From Glycine soja (lineage: Eukaryota; Streptophyta; Magnoliopsida; Fabales; Fabaceae), in contig NC_041002.1 of NCBI RefSeq assembly GCF_004193775.1, forward strand, positions 6,559,261 through 6,623,260: a DNA stretch of 64,000 nucleotides, in the 5' to 3' direction. Below, piece by piece: positions 1 to 10,905 of this stretch; positions within the stretch are counted from its first letter, which is position 1; each line of letters begins with the position of its first letter. The position numbers and the translations under genes are program-made. The notes beneath the pieces were generated by a model that saw nothing but the letters and a program-made list of their open reading frames with translations, was not told the origin of the DNA and did not search any database.

Positions 1-838
1 GTTTCGGATTTGATTTTCATCTTTTTTTCTCTTCCCTTTCACCAATGTTAAGTGAAATATGCTTACCCAAGGTTTTCGGAAATTTTACGGAAACATTACG
101 GAAGCCACGGAAGCCCCAGAAACCATTTTTCAAAAACGTGGAGGAGCTTGCCGCTCAGTTGCTTCCTCCTTAAGCAACCCAACTTCCAAAATGTTCCAGA
201 AAGGCCTAGACTCAAAATGCTATTTACACCCTTATCTTGATAAGTTCACCCCTTTTTTCGTAATTTACGGAAAAGTTACTGAAGCCTTACGGAAGCATAT
301 ATGCCTTAACTTTCTTGTTTTTTCTCTTCCCTTTCACCAATGTTAAGTGAAATATTCTTATCCAAGGTTTTCGGAAACTTTACGGAAGCATTACGGAAGC
401 CCCGGAAACCATTTTTCAAAAACGTGGAGGAGCTTGCCGCCCAGTTGCTTCCTCCTTAAGCAACCCAACTTCCAAAATGTTCTAGAATGGCCTAGACTCG
501 AATTGCTATTTACACCCATAGTTTACTTAATACACATCCTTTGCCCCCTTTTTGCTGATTCATTTTCCGTAACGTTACGGAACCTTACGGATTACGTAAC
601 GATACTTGTTTTCTTTCCGTAATGTCACGAAGCTTTACGGATTACGCAACCATCTCTTCTTTGACTTCCAGAATGTTATGAAACTTTACGGATTGTGCAA
701 TAATGTTTCCTTTCAACTCCCGACATGTCACGGAACTTCACGGATTGCCTAACGATGGGTGTCAAGTTCCTCGAAGCGGTCATGCGAAGGTCGCATCCCA
801 CCAAACAGATGGTCCCCGAACGAAATTAGGGTATGACA
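1..838 (-). repeat. Partial LTR of TAT/Ogre-like gypsy element
   Basis: The last ~90 bases (from about 750 to 838) closely match the end of the LTR at 54303-56168, including the terminal GGGTATGACA. Short TTACGGAA-type motifs recur through both copies. After 838 the sequence does not continue into the purine-tract complement (GTTGCCCCTC) that follows the other LTR. This end is therefore the outer edge of an element, or a solo LTR, whose body lies left of the window. The copy is internally duplicated: 31-60 recurs at 326-355, a period of 295 bases. Orientation follows the minus-strand element at 54303. No target-site duplication can be checked because the other end is missing. Confidence 0.8.
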
Positions 839-2276
839 CTAAGTTATCACCATTAAGAGTATAGTATCTTGAAGTGTAATGCCCATCTTAGGGAACATTG
901 GCCCTATCTGCATTTTTGAAGTCAATGATCTGAGTTTGACCTTTATCCTCATATAGAAGTCCCTTGCTTGGTGCTCCTTTGATATGCCTGGGGATTCAGG
1001 TTGCAGCTTCTCAATTACTACCACATAGAGCTTGTAGATACTAACTTACCACATAAAACAAAAGATGTAAATTACTAAAATATTCTATAACAACTAAATA
1101 ACATGAACCAAGCCTGAATACCACCTTTACAACTTTACAAGGAAATACCAGATTACTATAGACCTATTTGGGCTGTGGTCCTTGGTTCCTATGGTAATTG
1201 TCCTATGACAATGGCCATAAGTGGGTTCAAGCTCGGTATATGTCTATATATTAGGGCAATAAAAAAAATAAAAAACTATAGACTGTTTGGATTGAGAAAA
1301 TGTTTTATGTTTCATATTGTTGTTACAAACAATTACAAAAATAGGAAATGATAACAAAACATTTTCTGAAACTAAAAAGGTCGTACCCCTAGGATTAAAA
1401 GAAAAAACAAATTGTACTATTTATTAACAACTTCCTAATGATAGTAAGTGGTAACTCAAATAATTATGATCTATTTGATTCTATAAGTTTTAGTGCAATT
1501 AGCTCAGTAATAAATATACAAGAATATTCTGGTCATATGGCCTTTAGACTTGGGCGTACTTGATGCTAGTATGTCCTGCATGTCATTCTCTTGTAGTTAT
1601 ATGTCGGATTTATTAAAGTACAAAAGTTATTGATTGACATATCAAGTTAAGCTAAGGAGAATTATCCTTGTATTGAGGCAAAGAAGCCTATCAATGCACA
1701 TTACTTCTCAAAGCCATATGACAACTTTTGAAACTTTTTTTGTGATAAATGAGCCCCTATGCCAAAATTTCTTAATTTTGCAGCTGCTAAATTATTTGTT
1801 ATTGTCCAGATTGGTTTTGTTGTGGCAACATACAAGATTAAGTTAGCACCTTCTAAGTTATCAGAGGGTGAGGATGGTCATATTTCATCACACCTTGATA
1901 TATATACAGTTGTTAGGAAGGTTGATCATATTCAGTCACAGCAAGAACCAAAGGCCTTGCGAGTGTACCATAAGGCCCATTAATTGTAGCTAGAGTAATA
2001 AAGAGTTTGTTATCATATTGTTATGACAGTTAGTATCATTCTGTTAAAGCAGTTATGGTAGTTAGGGTTAATGAGGATAAATAGACCCTTTTAGAAATAA
2101 CAGGGGATTATGTAGAGTTTACTTTTGGTGTTGACAAGGCTAGTCCTTGTGGAAAGGAGAGTGCTCCTTTGTAAATAGTTACTGATCTTACATAATAGAC
2201 ACCAATTTTCTCTATTCTCTCTGAATCATCATCTCATATATCTTCTTTCTTTTCCATCATCCCTATTTTTATCTTC
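839..2276. other. Unassigned AT-rich DNA, no supported gene
   Basis: No recognisable gene. Two short open frames exist, a 61-codon one on the minus strand (839-1024) and a 74-codon one on the plus strand (1759-1983), but I recognise neither protein. About 2010-2270 has the look of a copia-type LTR (short direct motifs, a CT-rich end with TTCTCTATTCTCTCT), but no partner LTR is visible. The stretch could be intron or upstream flank of the OSCA-like gene, whose 5' exons are missing from the window. I looked for the missing exons here and saw none. Confidence 0.5.
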
Positions 2277-2281
2277 ATAAT

Positions 2282-2516
2282 TATTAGAGTAGATGAGTAG
2301 AATTACTCCCTATTATGTTGTAACTACAATTCACTATGTTAGTTGACCTCAACTAATCTTAGGTTAGTTGATGGTTATTACTGTTAGTTGTAACAACTGT
2401 TTAGCACTAGTATAAATACTAGAGATGTAACTGATTTCAGTTGAGTTGGTTAATATCAAAAACTCCATTTCTGAATTCTGAGATTTTTCTCTCCTTTCAT
2501 TTTTGAAATCCTTTTA
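2282..2516 (+). repeat. 5' LTR of outer copia element
   Basis: Starts TATTAGAGTAG and ends CCTTTTA, matched by the copy at 21105-21348. A TATAAATACT box lies at about 2410. The primer-binding site (TGGTATCATAGAGC, initiator-Met tRNA type) begins at 2517. The termini are not canonical TG...CA, but the flanking ATAAT duplication fixes the ends. Confidence 0.88.
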
Positions 2517-2553
2517 TGGTATCATAGAGCTCTTGTTTCAATCCTGAGTTTCA

Positions 2554-3035
2554 ATGGCTTCTGCAAACAATTTTCAACCTCCTCCTCCCCCTCCACCACC
2601 AAGTTCTTGAGCTCTGGTGGCAGAGTCTTCAATTCCTCCTATTCTGATGCCGATTTCGACGTGTCAGCGATTCCTTAGTCTACTCCGATGGTGATGGCAA
2701 TTCCTCCGTTCACTCCGACGGAGGTTCCACTAATCTCTTCGATAGGGGTCCCTCTGTTCACTTCGACGATGGATCCACTGATCACTTAGACAGTGACTCC
2801 AGTGGCTGCTACACCGCTTCAGTTGTTCTTTACTCTGATGGCAATTTCGGCAACTGCATCTTCTTCGTCTTTGTAACCTTCCTCTTTCTCGCATGCGATC
2901 TTTGCGAAACTCAGAAACTCAGACTACTTGTTGTAGTGTCAGCAAGTTGAACCTATGTTGAAAGGTCATCGCCTTTTCTTAGCATAGATTCAGAATTTCC
3001 TCTCCGGAGTAACTTGCTTGGTAATCACAGGATCA
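2554..3035 (+). pseudogene. gag start fragment of outer copia element
   Basis: An ATG opens a frame starting MASANNFQPPPPPPPPSS and is stopped at once by TGA. Further on, a frame reading QVEPMLKGHRLF (about 2942-2977) is the conserved N-terminal gag motif of plant copia elements of this lineage. Several frameshifts and stops lie between. The middle of gag is missing or replaced after the insertion at 3041. It has no coding capacity. Confidence 0.65.
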
Positions 3036-3040
3036 ACTTT

Positions 3041-3275
3041 TCTTAGCATAGATTCAGCTGATCATGGTTAATTCTGTTTGATCATCATGTAATTAGAGTT
3101 AGTTTTGTTAGTTACAAGTTAGTTACTCTTGTAACCAACTATATAAAAAGCTATAATAACCAACTCTTGTAAGCTAATTCTCATTCTATGCTAATCAGAT
3201 TTTTCCTTTGTTTCTTTTCTCTTTAGCTTCCTCTACAAGTTTTCTTTTCATTCATGGCAGACATGGGTTCTGTGA
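3041..3275 (+). repeat. 5' LTR of copia A
   Basis: Starts TCTTAGCATAG and ends TTCTGTGA; the 3' copy at 7039-7273 is the same length with scattered substitutions. A TATATAAAAAGC box is at about 3140. The atypical TC...GA ends are set by the flanking ACTTT duplication. Confidence 0.88.
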
Positions 3276-3363
3276 TGGTATCTTGAAGAGCTCTGTTGCG
3301 CAACTCATTGTTCTATCTTTCTTCTATATCTGTTCGATTTCTTCCTCTCACTATTTTTCATTA

Positions 3364-4371
3364 TGAGTAGTGAACAAGATCAGTCATTAAACATTCATAG
3401 TCCATATTACCTTCATCCAGGAGAAAATCCTGCTACAGCACTGGTTTCTCTAGTTCTCGATTCATCGAATTATAGTTCATGGAGTTGATCAATGCTAACT
3501 GCATTGAGTGCGAAAAACAAAGTTGAATTTGTTGATGGTTAAATTCAAGGATATGCATTGAATCATCGTTTTCATGCAGCTTGGAAATGGTGTAATAATA
3601 TGGTGGTTTCTTTGATCATCCATTCAGTATCACCTTCGATCAGCCAAAGCATTCTCTAGATGGATGATGGACGAGACATATGGAAGGATCTAAAGTCTAG
3701 ATATTCACAAGGTGATCTGTTAAGAATCTTAGAATTGCAACAGAACATGTCATCTATCAGACAAGGTGATAAATCAATAATTGATTATTTTACAAGATTT
3801 CATATAATTTGGAATGAATTAGAAAGTTATCAGCCAGATCCATTTCGTACATGCAATCTAAAATGTACATGTGATGCTCTTGTTAGTGTTATGGAAAGAA
3901 AGAAGCAAGATCGAGTTATGCAATTCCTTAGGGGATTAAATGATCAGTACAACACTGTCAGATCCAATGTATTGATGATGGATCCTTTACCTGGCATAAC
4001 TAAAGTCTTTTCTTATGCAATTCAACAAGAAAGATAGATTAATAGCAATGATATGATAGGAAACAGTAGCTTGATCAATGCAGCAAGCACAACCTCATCG
4101 AATTCAGGATTTTCATGTACTTACTGTGGCAAAGACAATCATACAGTTGATAGATGTTTTAGGAAGAATGGCTTCCCTTAGAATTATGCTCCCAGAGGAG
4201 GAAAAAGTAATCAGAGTGGCTTTGATAGAGGAAATTCCAGTGGGAAAGGAAGCAAGCTTTGTACATACTGTGGTTTCACTAACTACACAATTGATGAATG
4301 CTACAAGAAACATGGCTATCCTCTTGGACATAAGTAACATAAGTCTCAAAGCTCAAACATCAATAATATGA
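3364..4371 (+). pseudogene. gag of copia A, broken
   Basis: The frame starts MSSEQDQSLNIHSPYYLHPG, has stops after SSWS and FVDG, and is open at 3660-4037 with the plant copia gag core (DIWKDLKSRYSQGD, QFLRGLNDQYN). A frameshifted second part (about 4080-4340) encodes two CCHC-like knuckles, CTYCGKDNHTVDRC and CTYCGFTNYTIDEC. The architecture, gag_3-type core then zinc knuckles, is usual for this lineage, in which gag packages element RNA into cytoplasmic particles. Nonsense and frameshift changes make it a pseudogene. Confidence 0.82.
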
Positions 4372-5820
4372 ATGTGTTGAAAGAAGAGGGAGATGGCTTT
4401 GCTCCAGGACAAAATCAAGATACACAGAATACTGACATGAAGTTGACTCCTCAACAACATAAAGCTCTAATGGCACTGCTGCAGCAACAGAGCTCAAGTC
4501 ACAACAATTCACATGTGAATCAAATTGGTACAATCACTGGTTCCAGCAATGCACACAAAGGTAATGTCTTATCCATTACTTGTAGTGTAAGCAAGACAAG
4601 ATCATATGAAAGGATGCTCGACTCAGGAGACACTGATCATGTCACAACATTTCCTCATTTATTTTCTTGTAAGAAAATAAATCCCATAATTGTTAAGCTT
4701 CCCATTGGCCACACAGTCACTGCAACTCATGCAGGCACAATGCAATTTTCTCAGTTTCAATACTTAGAGGATGTTCTATACATACCTAGCTTTTAGTTCA
4801 ATTTGATCTCTATATCTAAGCTTCTTTCTTCAATGCCTTGCAAGCTAATTTTCATGAATGATAAATGTTTTATCTAGGATATGCAGAACCTGAGGAGGAT
4901 TGGTATTGTTGACATGATGGAAGGTCTTTATAGGCTGAAGATGCTTCCTCTCAAGCCTCTCAAGGAGTATGATCCTAGTTCTATCACAACTTTTGTCCCT
5001 GCTGCTTTTGTTCTTGTTGTTTCTGCTAATGTTTCAGCTTTTTCGTGTAATAAAATGCCTTTAGACTTGTGGCACTTTAGGCTTGGCCATCCATCTTCTG
5101 AAATGATGTTGCTATTAAAACAATTTTACCATCTTCTCACAACTGATATACAGTTTGTATGTCATACTTGTCATCCTTCAAAACAGAAAAAGCAGTCATT
5201 TCCTTCTAGTGTATCTCATTTTTCATTTGCTTTGGCCCTTATACATGTTGATATTTGGGGTCCTTCTAGTGTAACATCTTTAAATGGCTACAAATATTTT
5301 GTCACTATAGTATATGATAATTCGAGATTTGTTTGGATCTTTCTTATGCACTCAAAAGCTGAAACACAAACACACTTAAAGAACTTTGTTGTCATCGTTT
5401 AGAGGCAGTTTGATACAAAGGTGAAAATGATTTGATCAGACAATGGATCAGAATTTATTCTAAGACAATTCTATGATGAAACTGAAATTATACACCAAAC
5501 TTCCTGTGTTGAAACTACTCAATAGAATGGAATTGTAGAAAGAAAACATCAACACTTGCTTAATGTTACTAGATCCTTGCTATTTCAATCTAATTTACCT
5601 TCCATTTTTTGGTCTTATGCTTTAATTCACTTTGTTATTCTTATTAACTGCATACCTACTCCTTTTCTTGGTAATAAAACTCCTTTATGAGATACTCTAT
5701 TTCCCTTATGATATTAATTCTTTAAGAGTGTTTGGTTGTCTATGTTTCGCTAGTACCTTAACTGCCAACAGAAAGAAGCTTGATCCAAGAGCTGCTACTT
5801 TTGTTTTTTGGGATTTAAGC
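4368..5820 (+). pseudogene. Protease and integrase region of copia A, broken
   Basis: 4368-4796 contains the aspartic protease motif MLDSGDTDHVTTF (DSG active site). 4881-5402 holds the pre-integrase HHCC-like region (LWHFRLGHPS, CHTCHPSK) and the integrase start with the first catalytic Asp in HVDIWGPS. SDNGSEF at about 5440 and NGIVERKH at about 5530 carry the second Asp and the Glu, each beside an in-frame stop. The C-terminal KKLDPRAATFVFW module follows at 5773-5811. All three catalytic residues survive, but several stops interrupt the frame. Confidence 0.8.
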
Positions 5821-6887
5821 CAAACACAAAAGGATGTGTCACCCTTGAATGGTGATTTGAATGAAGAGGTGTATATGGTTCTTCTTCCAGGTATGCAATC
5901 AGATAAGCCAGAACAGGTATGTAAACTTCAAAGACCTTTATATGGTCTGAAGCAAGCAAGTAGGCAATGTTATGCCAGATTGTCTTCCTTTCTAATCTCA
6001 CATGGGTACAATCAGTGTACATCTGATTATTCCTTATTTCTCAAGCATGAATCCAAGTCCACTATTGCCTTACTGGTTTATGTAGATGACATTTTGTCTG
6101 GTAATGAATTGATTGAAATCCAAAATATTACACAGTTGTTAGACAATGCTTTCAAAATAAAGGATCTAAGTTATTTGAAGTTTTTTCTAGGCTTTGGAGT
6201 AGCTAGAACTCCTGCTGGCATCAATATATGTAAGAGGAAATATGCTCTGGACATCCTCAATGGCACTGGCTGGTTTGAAACCAATGTTAACTCCCTCTGA
6301 TTATACAACTAGGCTCCATCAGGATTCAGGCTCTTCTCTTTCAGTTAAGGATGCTTCTTCATACAGGAGATTAATTGGCAGACTGACTTATCAAACTAAC
6401 ATAAGACCAGATATCACTTATTCTGTGCAATGTTTAAGTCAATTTGTTGTTGAACCTACCTCATCTCATCAACAAGCTGCTTTCAGGATTCTTTGAGGTC
6501 CCTAGGTTTAAGGATTTTTCTTTCTGCTTATAGGAACATCCATTTGAAAGGATTTAGGGATTCAGAATGGCTGGCTGTATTGATACAAGAAGATCTATTA
6601 CTGGTTATGTCATATATCTTGGTAATTCTTTGATTTCATGGAAGTCCAAGAAACAGGCTACTGTCTCTAGTAGCTCCTCAGAAGCTGAGTATCAAGCCTT
6701 AGCTAGTGCTACTTGTGAGCTACAATGGCTAACTTTCCTGCTTGAAGAGTTCAAAATCCTCTTTCAACAACCTGTTGTTCTGTATTGCGATAATAAGTTT
6801 GCTCATCATATAGCTGCAAATCTCACTTTTCATGAGAGAACAAAGCACATTGAGATTGAATGTCATTTGGTTCGAGAAAAGATGTAG
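5815..6887 (+). pseudogene. Truncated RT and RNase H of copia A
   Basis: The integrase tail jumps directly to LNGDLNEEVYMVL, so the first ~100 residues of RT are deleted in frame within 5632-6300. YGLKQAS and LLVYVDDI (catalytic YVDD) follow. RNase H is at 6567-6887 with [10 protein letters not shown] and [12 protein letters not shown], including its Glu and Asp residues. Separate frames and stops divide RT (5632-6300, 6242-6496) from RNase H. Confidence 0.82.
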
Positions 6888-7038
6888 AAAGGAATTGTGA
6901 AGTTTCTTCCTGTCACTTCTGCTAATTAGCTTGCAGGCATATACACTTAAGGCTTTGCTACCTGGTGCTTTTCAATTTTTGTATTCCAAGCTAGGAATGT
7001 CCAATATCCATTCCTAGCTTGAGGGGGGGGGGGGGGGA

Positions 7039-7273
7039 TCTTAGCATAGATACAACTGATCATGGTTAATTCAGTTTGATCATCATGTAACTAGAGCTAG
7101 TTTAGTTAGTTATAAGTTAGTTACTCTTGTAACCAACTATATAACAAGCTGTAATAACCAACTCTTGTAAGATAATTCTCATTCTATGCTAATCAAATTT
7201 TTCCTCCATTTCTTTTCTATTTAGCTTCCTCTGCAAGTTTTCTTTTCATCCATGGTAGACATGGATTCTGTGA
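7039..7273 (+). repeat. 3' LTR of copia A
   Basis: Matches 3041-3275 over the full 235 bp with a moderate number of substitutions. It follows a G15 run (7023-7037) that represents the polypurine tract. The ACTTT duplication follows at 7274-7278. Confidence 0.88.
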
Positions 7274-7278
7274 ACTTT

Positions 7279-8117
7279 TGTTGTCCTGGCTTCAATTGAC
7301 AATTTCTCCATAGGTACTTCCCAGACTTCTTGGATGTCACACTTCATGGCATCATTGGGATAAACTTCATTCTCATTTTCATTCTTTAATTCATGAGAAA
7401 ACTCGTCAACTAAGAACTGAGCTTTGTAGCATGCAATTGTAAAATAAGTCAATGTTTGAATACTTGCTTCAAATTTAGACTATAGTTGATTCTCTTGGTT
7501 CAATTGGAGTCACAATTTCATTTGATGAGCAACTTGATGTTATTCTTGAGGGGCTACCTAGGGATTATGAGTCCATTATGTCGTTGAACCTCTCTCTATT
7601 GATGAGGTTGAAACATTACTGCTAGGTCATGAAGCTATGACTGATAGGTTTCAAAAATGTGACTCTAAAACTGGTGTTAATTTGACTCAAGGAGGTTCTA
7701 CTAGTTCTGCTGTTAATTTCTCCCAAGGAGCTTCAACTTCTAACAACACTGCCTATGTTCAACCAATTCAAGTACTGCAAAATTTGCCAAGTTCCTCCAA
7801 GCACTCTGTCTTTTGATGCACAAGCTCACCTCACTCAAGGGAATTATAATGATTCCAGTAATTCAAACAATGGAAACATATTTTTTAACTCTGACCAAGG
7901 TGGTCGTGGCTATGGAGGCCACAATGGAGGAAGAGGCAATGCTGGTAGAGGAGATGGCCATGGTCATGGTAGGTTTGCAAATGTTTAGTACCAAGTTTGT
8001 CATAAATTTGGTCATGAAGCCTCCTTTTGCTACCATCACTATGTAGAAAACTACGTTCCTACACAACCTATGGTTTATGAAAACACACAAACCACTTCTT
8101 CAACTCAGCAACCTTCC
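7279..8117 (+). pseudogene. gag C-terminal fragment of outer copia element
   Basis: From about 7470, broken frames encode TIVDSLGSIGVTISFDEQ, LDVILEGLPRDYES and VEPLSIDEVETLL, the typical copia gag C-half. A Gly/Asn-rich linker (7755-7988) and a knuckle remnant CHKFGHEASFC with its first Cys replaced by Tyr follow. It stops at the insertion of copia B. The preceding ~190 bases (7279-7465) do not fit gag; a 68-codon minus-strand frame covers them but I do not recognise it, so they may be another small insertion. Confidence 0.7.
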
Positions 8118-8341
8118 TATTGTGATACATTCCATAATTAGCACAAATTTTATTTTGTAATTAGTGTAGATTTGATTTTTTTTATTTGTACTGATTTTTT
8201 TCCATTGTATTTTGATTTGTACAGATTTTGTTCCATTGTATTTCTTTCCTTAATTAGGTCACCGGCAGCTTATAAATAAGTCTTGTATTCACTCTTTGAA
8301 ATATAGAATTACAATAATATTCAGATTATTATCTTTCAAGT
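8118..8341 (+). repeat. 5' LTR of copia B
   Basis: 224 bp, rich in A/T, with TTATAAATAAG at about 8271 as a likely TATA region. It matches 12774-12967 except for an extra ~30 bases in the middle, a local duplication of the GATTTGTAC..TTCCATTGTATTT motif. Confidence 0.85.
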
Positions 8342-8566
8342 TGGTATCAAAGCTTCTAATCCAGGAGGCTCTGCTTCTGCATTTTTCCAGGCAGCCTTCA
8401 TTGCTGTAGTTGATACTGTTTCAGTGCCCAGTTACTGTGTATACCACTAATCACCGTCCAACACCGTTCGCCGTCGTTAGCCATCATTTGCCACTGTCCA
8501 CCGCTATGAAACTAGCCGTTCTGCATTTTTTCTTGTTCTATTTCTGCAATTTTTCCTCTTCCCATT

Positions 8567-9660
8567 ATGTCTACAGACAAGACAGTCCCTCTTCTCAGTC
8601 CCAATGACCTTCAGGCATTGCAAGGCTCCTATCCACTTGATGGGCGTAACTACCTCCAGTGGGCCCAGTTGGTTCGCACTACTCTCAAGGGACGAAAGAA
8701 GTTGAACCACATAGAAGGAGAACTTCTATCCCAAACAGATCCTAAGTATGAAGCCTGGGATGACGAAGACTTTCTTATCATGACCTGGTTATGGCATTCT
8801 ATGACTCAAGAAATCAGTTAGAACTGTATGTTCTTCTCCATTGCTAAGGAGATTTGGGAGAATTTTAGTCAAACATATTCTATGAAGAAGGATATTGCAG
8901 CATGTTATGAGATAGAGAACAAGGTTTTCAATACCAAGCAGGGGAGTCTTTCATTAACAGATTACTATGGGACGTTGAATGGTTTATGGATCAAGTTGGA
9001 TCAATATCAGGATTTGAAAATGACGTCCACAGCTGATTTTGTCACATTGACACAGTTCATTGAAAGGATGAGAATCTTTAAATTTCTTTCTGGACTAAAC
9101 TCTGAGTTTGATCCGATTTGGGTTCAGATTTTAGGCAAAGAAAAACTTCCTTCTCTCTTAGAGGTGTTCTACAGTGTACGAGGAGAAGAAACTCGAAGGT
9201 CAGTAATGTTGGAAAGGGACAATTCTGTTGATGGTTCAGCCTTAGCTATTGGCAAGGGTCCCACAAAAGGCTCATTCTCTTCATTTGGGAGCCTCTCGCA
9301 AAGGCTAACCGTGATGATCACTAGTGCAGCTATTATAGGAAGCCAGGTCATACTAAGGAGACATGTTTTGCACTTCATGGAAAAGAGAAGGTACTTGAGT
9401 GCATCGGAGGATTCAGAGGTGCCACACAAAGGCGTACTAATCAAGCAACGTCTGCTTCCGAAGGTGTAGAAAACACACCTATCCCATAGGCTGAAAAGGA
9501 GATCCCAACTTTTTGCAAAGCAAAATTGGAACGTCTACGGGCCCTTATGGACTCTCTTAGTAAGACACCTAGTTCTTGTTCCCTAACCATGATTGGTAGG
9601 AGTTCTAGCTTTCTATCCTTTAATGCTTTTGGTACTGAAAATATCTGGATTATAGGTAAG
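8567..9660 (+). pseudogene. gag and protease start of copia B, broken
   Basis: gag starts MSTDKTVPLLSPNDLQALQG at 8567 and is interrupted by TAG at 8819-8821. It continues at 8828 through the UBN2-type core (KEIWENFSQTYSMKKD, FLSGLNSEFDPIW). A frameshift near 9300 throws the zinc knuckle out of frame; in the other frame it reads [14 protein letters not shown], with the second Cys replaced by Tyr. The region around 9640 corresponds to the protease start, but the usual DSG motif is lost (IWIIGKSS). Confidence 0.8.
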
Positions 9661-10905
9661 AGTTCTAGCTTCCTACACCTTTTTAACTGGTAACCAACAC
9701 ATCACTGTCGCTAATGGTTCTCATACCCCCGTTACTGGTTGTGGTAACATTCAACTTCAATCTTCCCTTCATTTGAACAATGTGCTCCATGTTCCCAAAC
9801 TATCTAATAACCTCTTGTCTATTCATAAAATCACCTAGGACTTAAACTGTCTTGTGACATTTTTCCACTCTCATTGTGTTTTTCAGGATCTTGCCTCGGG
9901 GAGGACAATTGGAATTGCTAAAGAGCAGGGCGGGTTATACTACTTGCAACATGGGGATAATAAAGTGTATCAGACAAAAGGCTTTCACTTCCAATCATCA
10001 GACAAGTTTAGAACCTTGGTCATCCTCCCAAATATGGCTTCAGCATAGGCGTCTAAGTCATCCTCCGTTTAGTGTCCTTAAGTCTTTATTTCCTTTTTTT
10101 GTTTACAAAAATGTTAGTCGAGTCTTTTCATTGTGATGTTTGTGAGCTTGCTAAACACCATCTAACAACTTTTCTTCCTAGTACTAATAAAAGTTCTAAA
10201 CCTTTTGATCTTGTTCATTCGGATGTGCGTATCAGTAATATTTCTGGTGCAAAGTGGTTTGTTTCTTTTATTGACGATTGCACTTGGGTTACCTGGATAT
10301 TTCTCATGAAAGACAAATATGAAGTTTTCCAGATGTTTGTAAACTTCTATCGTATAATTCAAACACAATTTGGGAGCCCTATTAAAAGATTGCATTATGA
10401 TAATGGGAGAGTGTATGTGAATCAAAACCTTTCCAATTTCCTCAAAGATAATGGTGTTGTTCTTGAGTTAACTTATGTGGATACCCCTCAACAAAATGGG
10501 GTTGCAGAAAGGAAAAATTGACATCTCCTTGAGGTTGCCAGAGCTTACTTCATAAATAGGTTACCTTCTCGTGTTTTAAATAGTGTTAGTCCTATTCAAC
10601 TTATGACCACATTTTATTTGTCTATTCCCATTATGACCAGTCTTCAGAGTCGTGTCTTTGGATGTTCTGTCTTTGTTCATGTTCATGGTCCGCATCGGGG
10701 AAAGTTAGATCCTCGGGCTATCAAATGTGTTTTCATATGTTATGCGTCAAACAAAAAGGGGTACAAATGTTATCACCCTCAAAGTTGTCGTGTCTATGTT
10801 TTCAAAGATGTCACTTTTCATGAAACAAAGTCTTTCTTCACTAGTCCTTTGCTTCAGGGGGAGAATAGTCTAGAAGTGAGATCCTCAAGTTGTCATGTTT
10901 TCCCT
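9661..10905 (+). pseudogene. Integrase region of copia B
   Basis: Broken frames at 9854-10136 correspond to the pre-integrase region. 10072-10521 carries CDVCELAKH, the first Asp in DLVHSDVR, the second in LHYDNGR and the Glu in GVAERKN, after which TGA interrupts. 10603-10850 holds the C-terminal module [20 protein letters not shown]. All DDE positions survive but the frame does not. Confidence 0.83.

Larger units (their letters stand above)
3041..7273 (+). mobile_element. Nested Ty1/copia element A
   Basis: Two 235-bp LTRs (3041-3275 and 7039-7273) enclose gag, protease, integrase, RT and RNase H in copia order. The target-site duplication ACTTT is at 3036-3040 and 7274-7278. The primer-binding site TGGTATC follows the first LTR; the polypurine tract before the second has become a run of 15 G (7023-7037). 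Stops and frameshifts occur in every domain, and a deletion joins integrase to the middle of RT, so it is non-functional. It sits in the gag region of the outer copia and is therefore younger than it. Confidence 0.92.

Noticed and set aside
839..1024. 61-codon minus-strand ORF as a possible exon
   Set aside because: The composition looks protein-like, but I cannot match it to a family or find splice partners, so it is only mentioned under the unassigned region.
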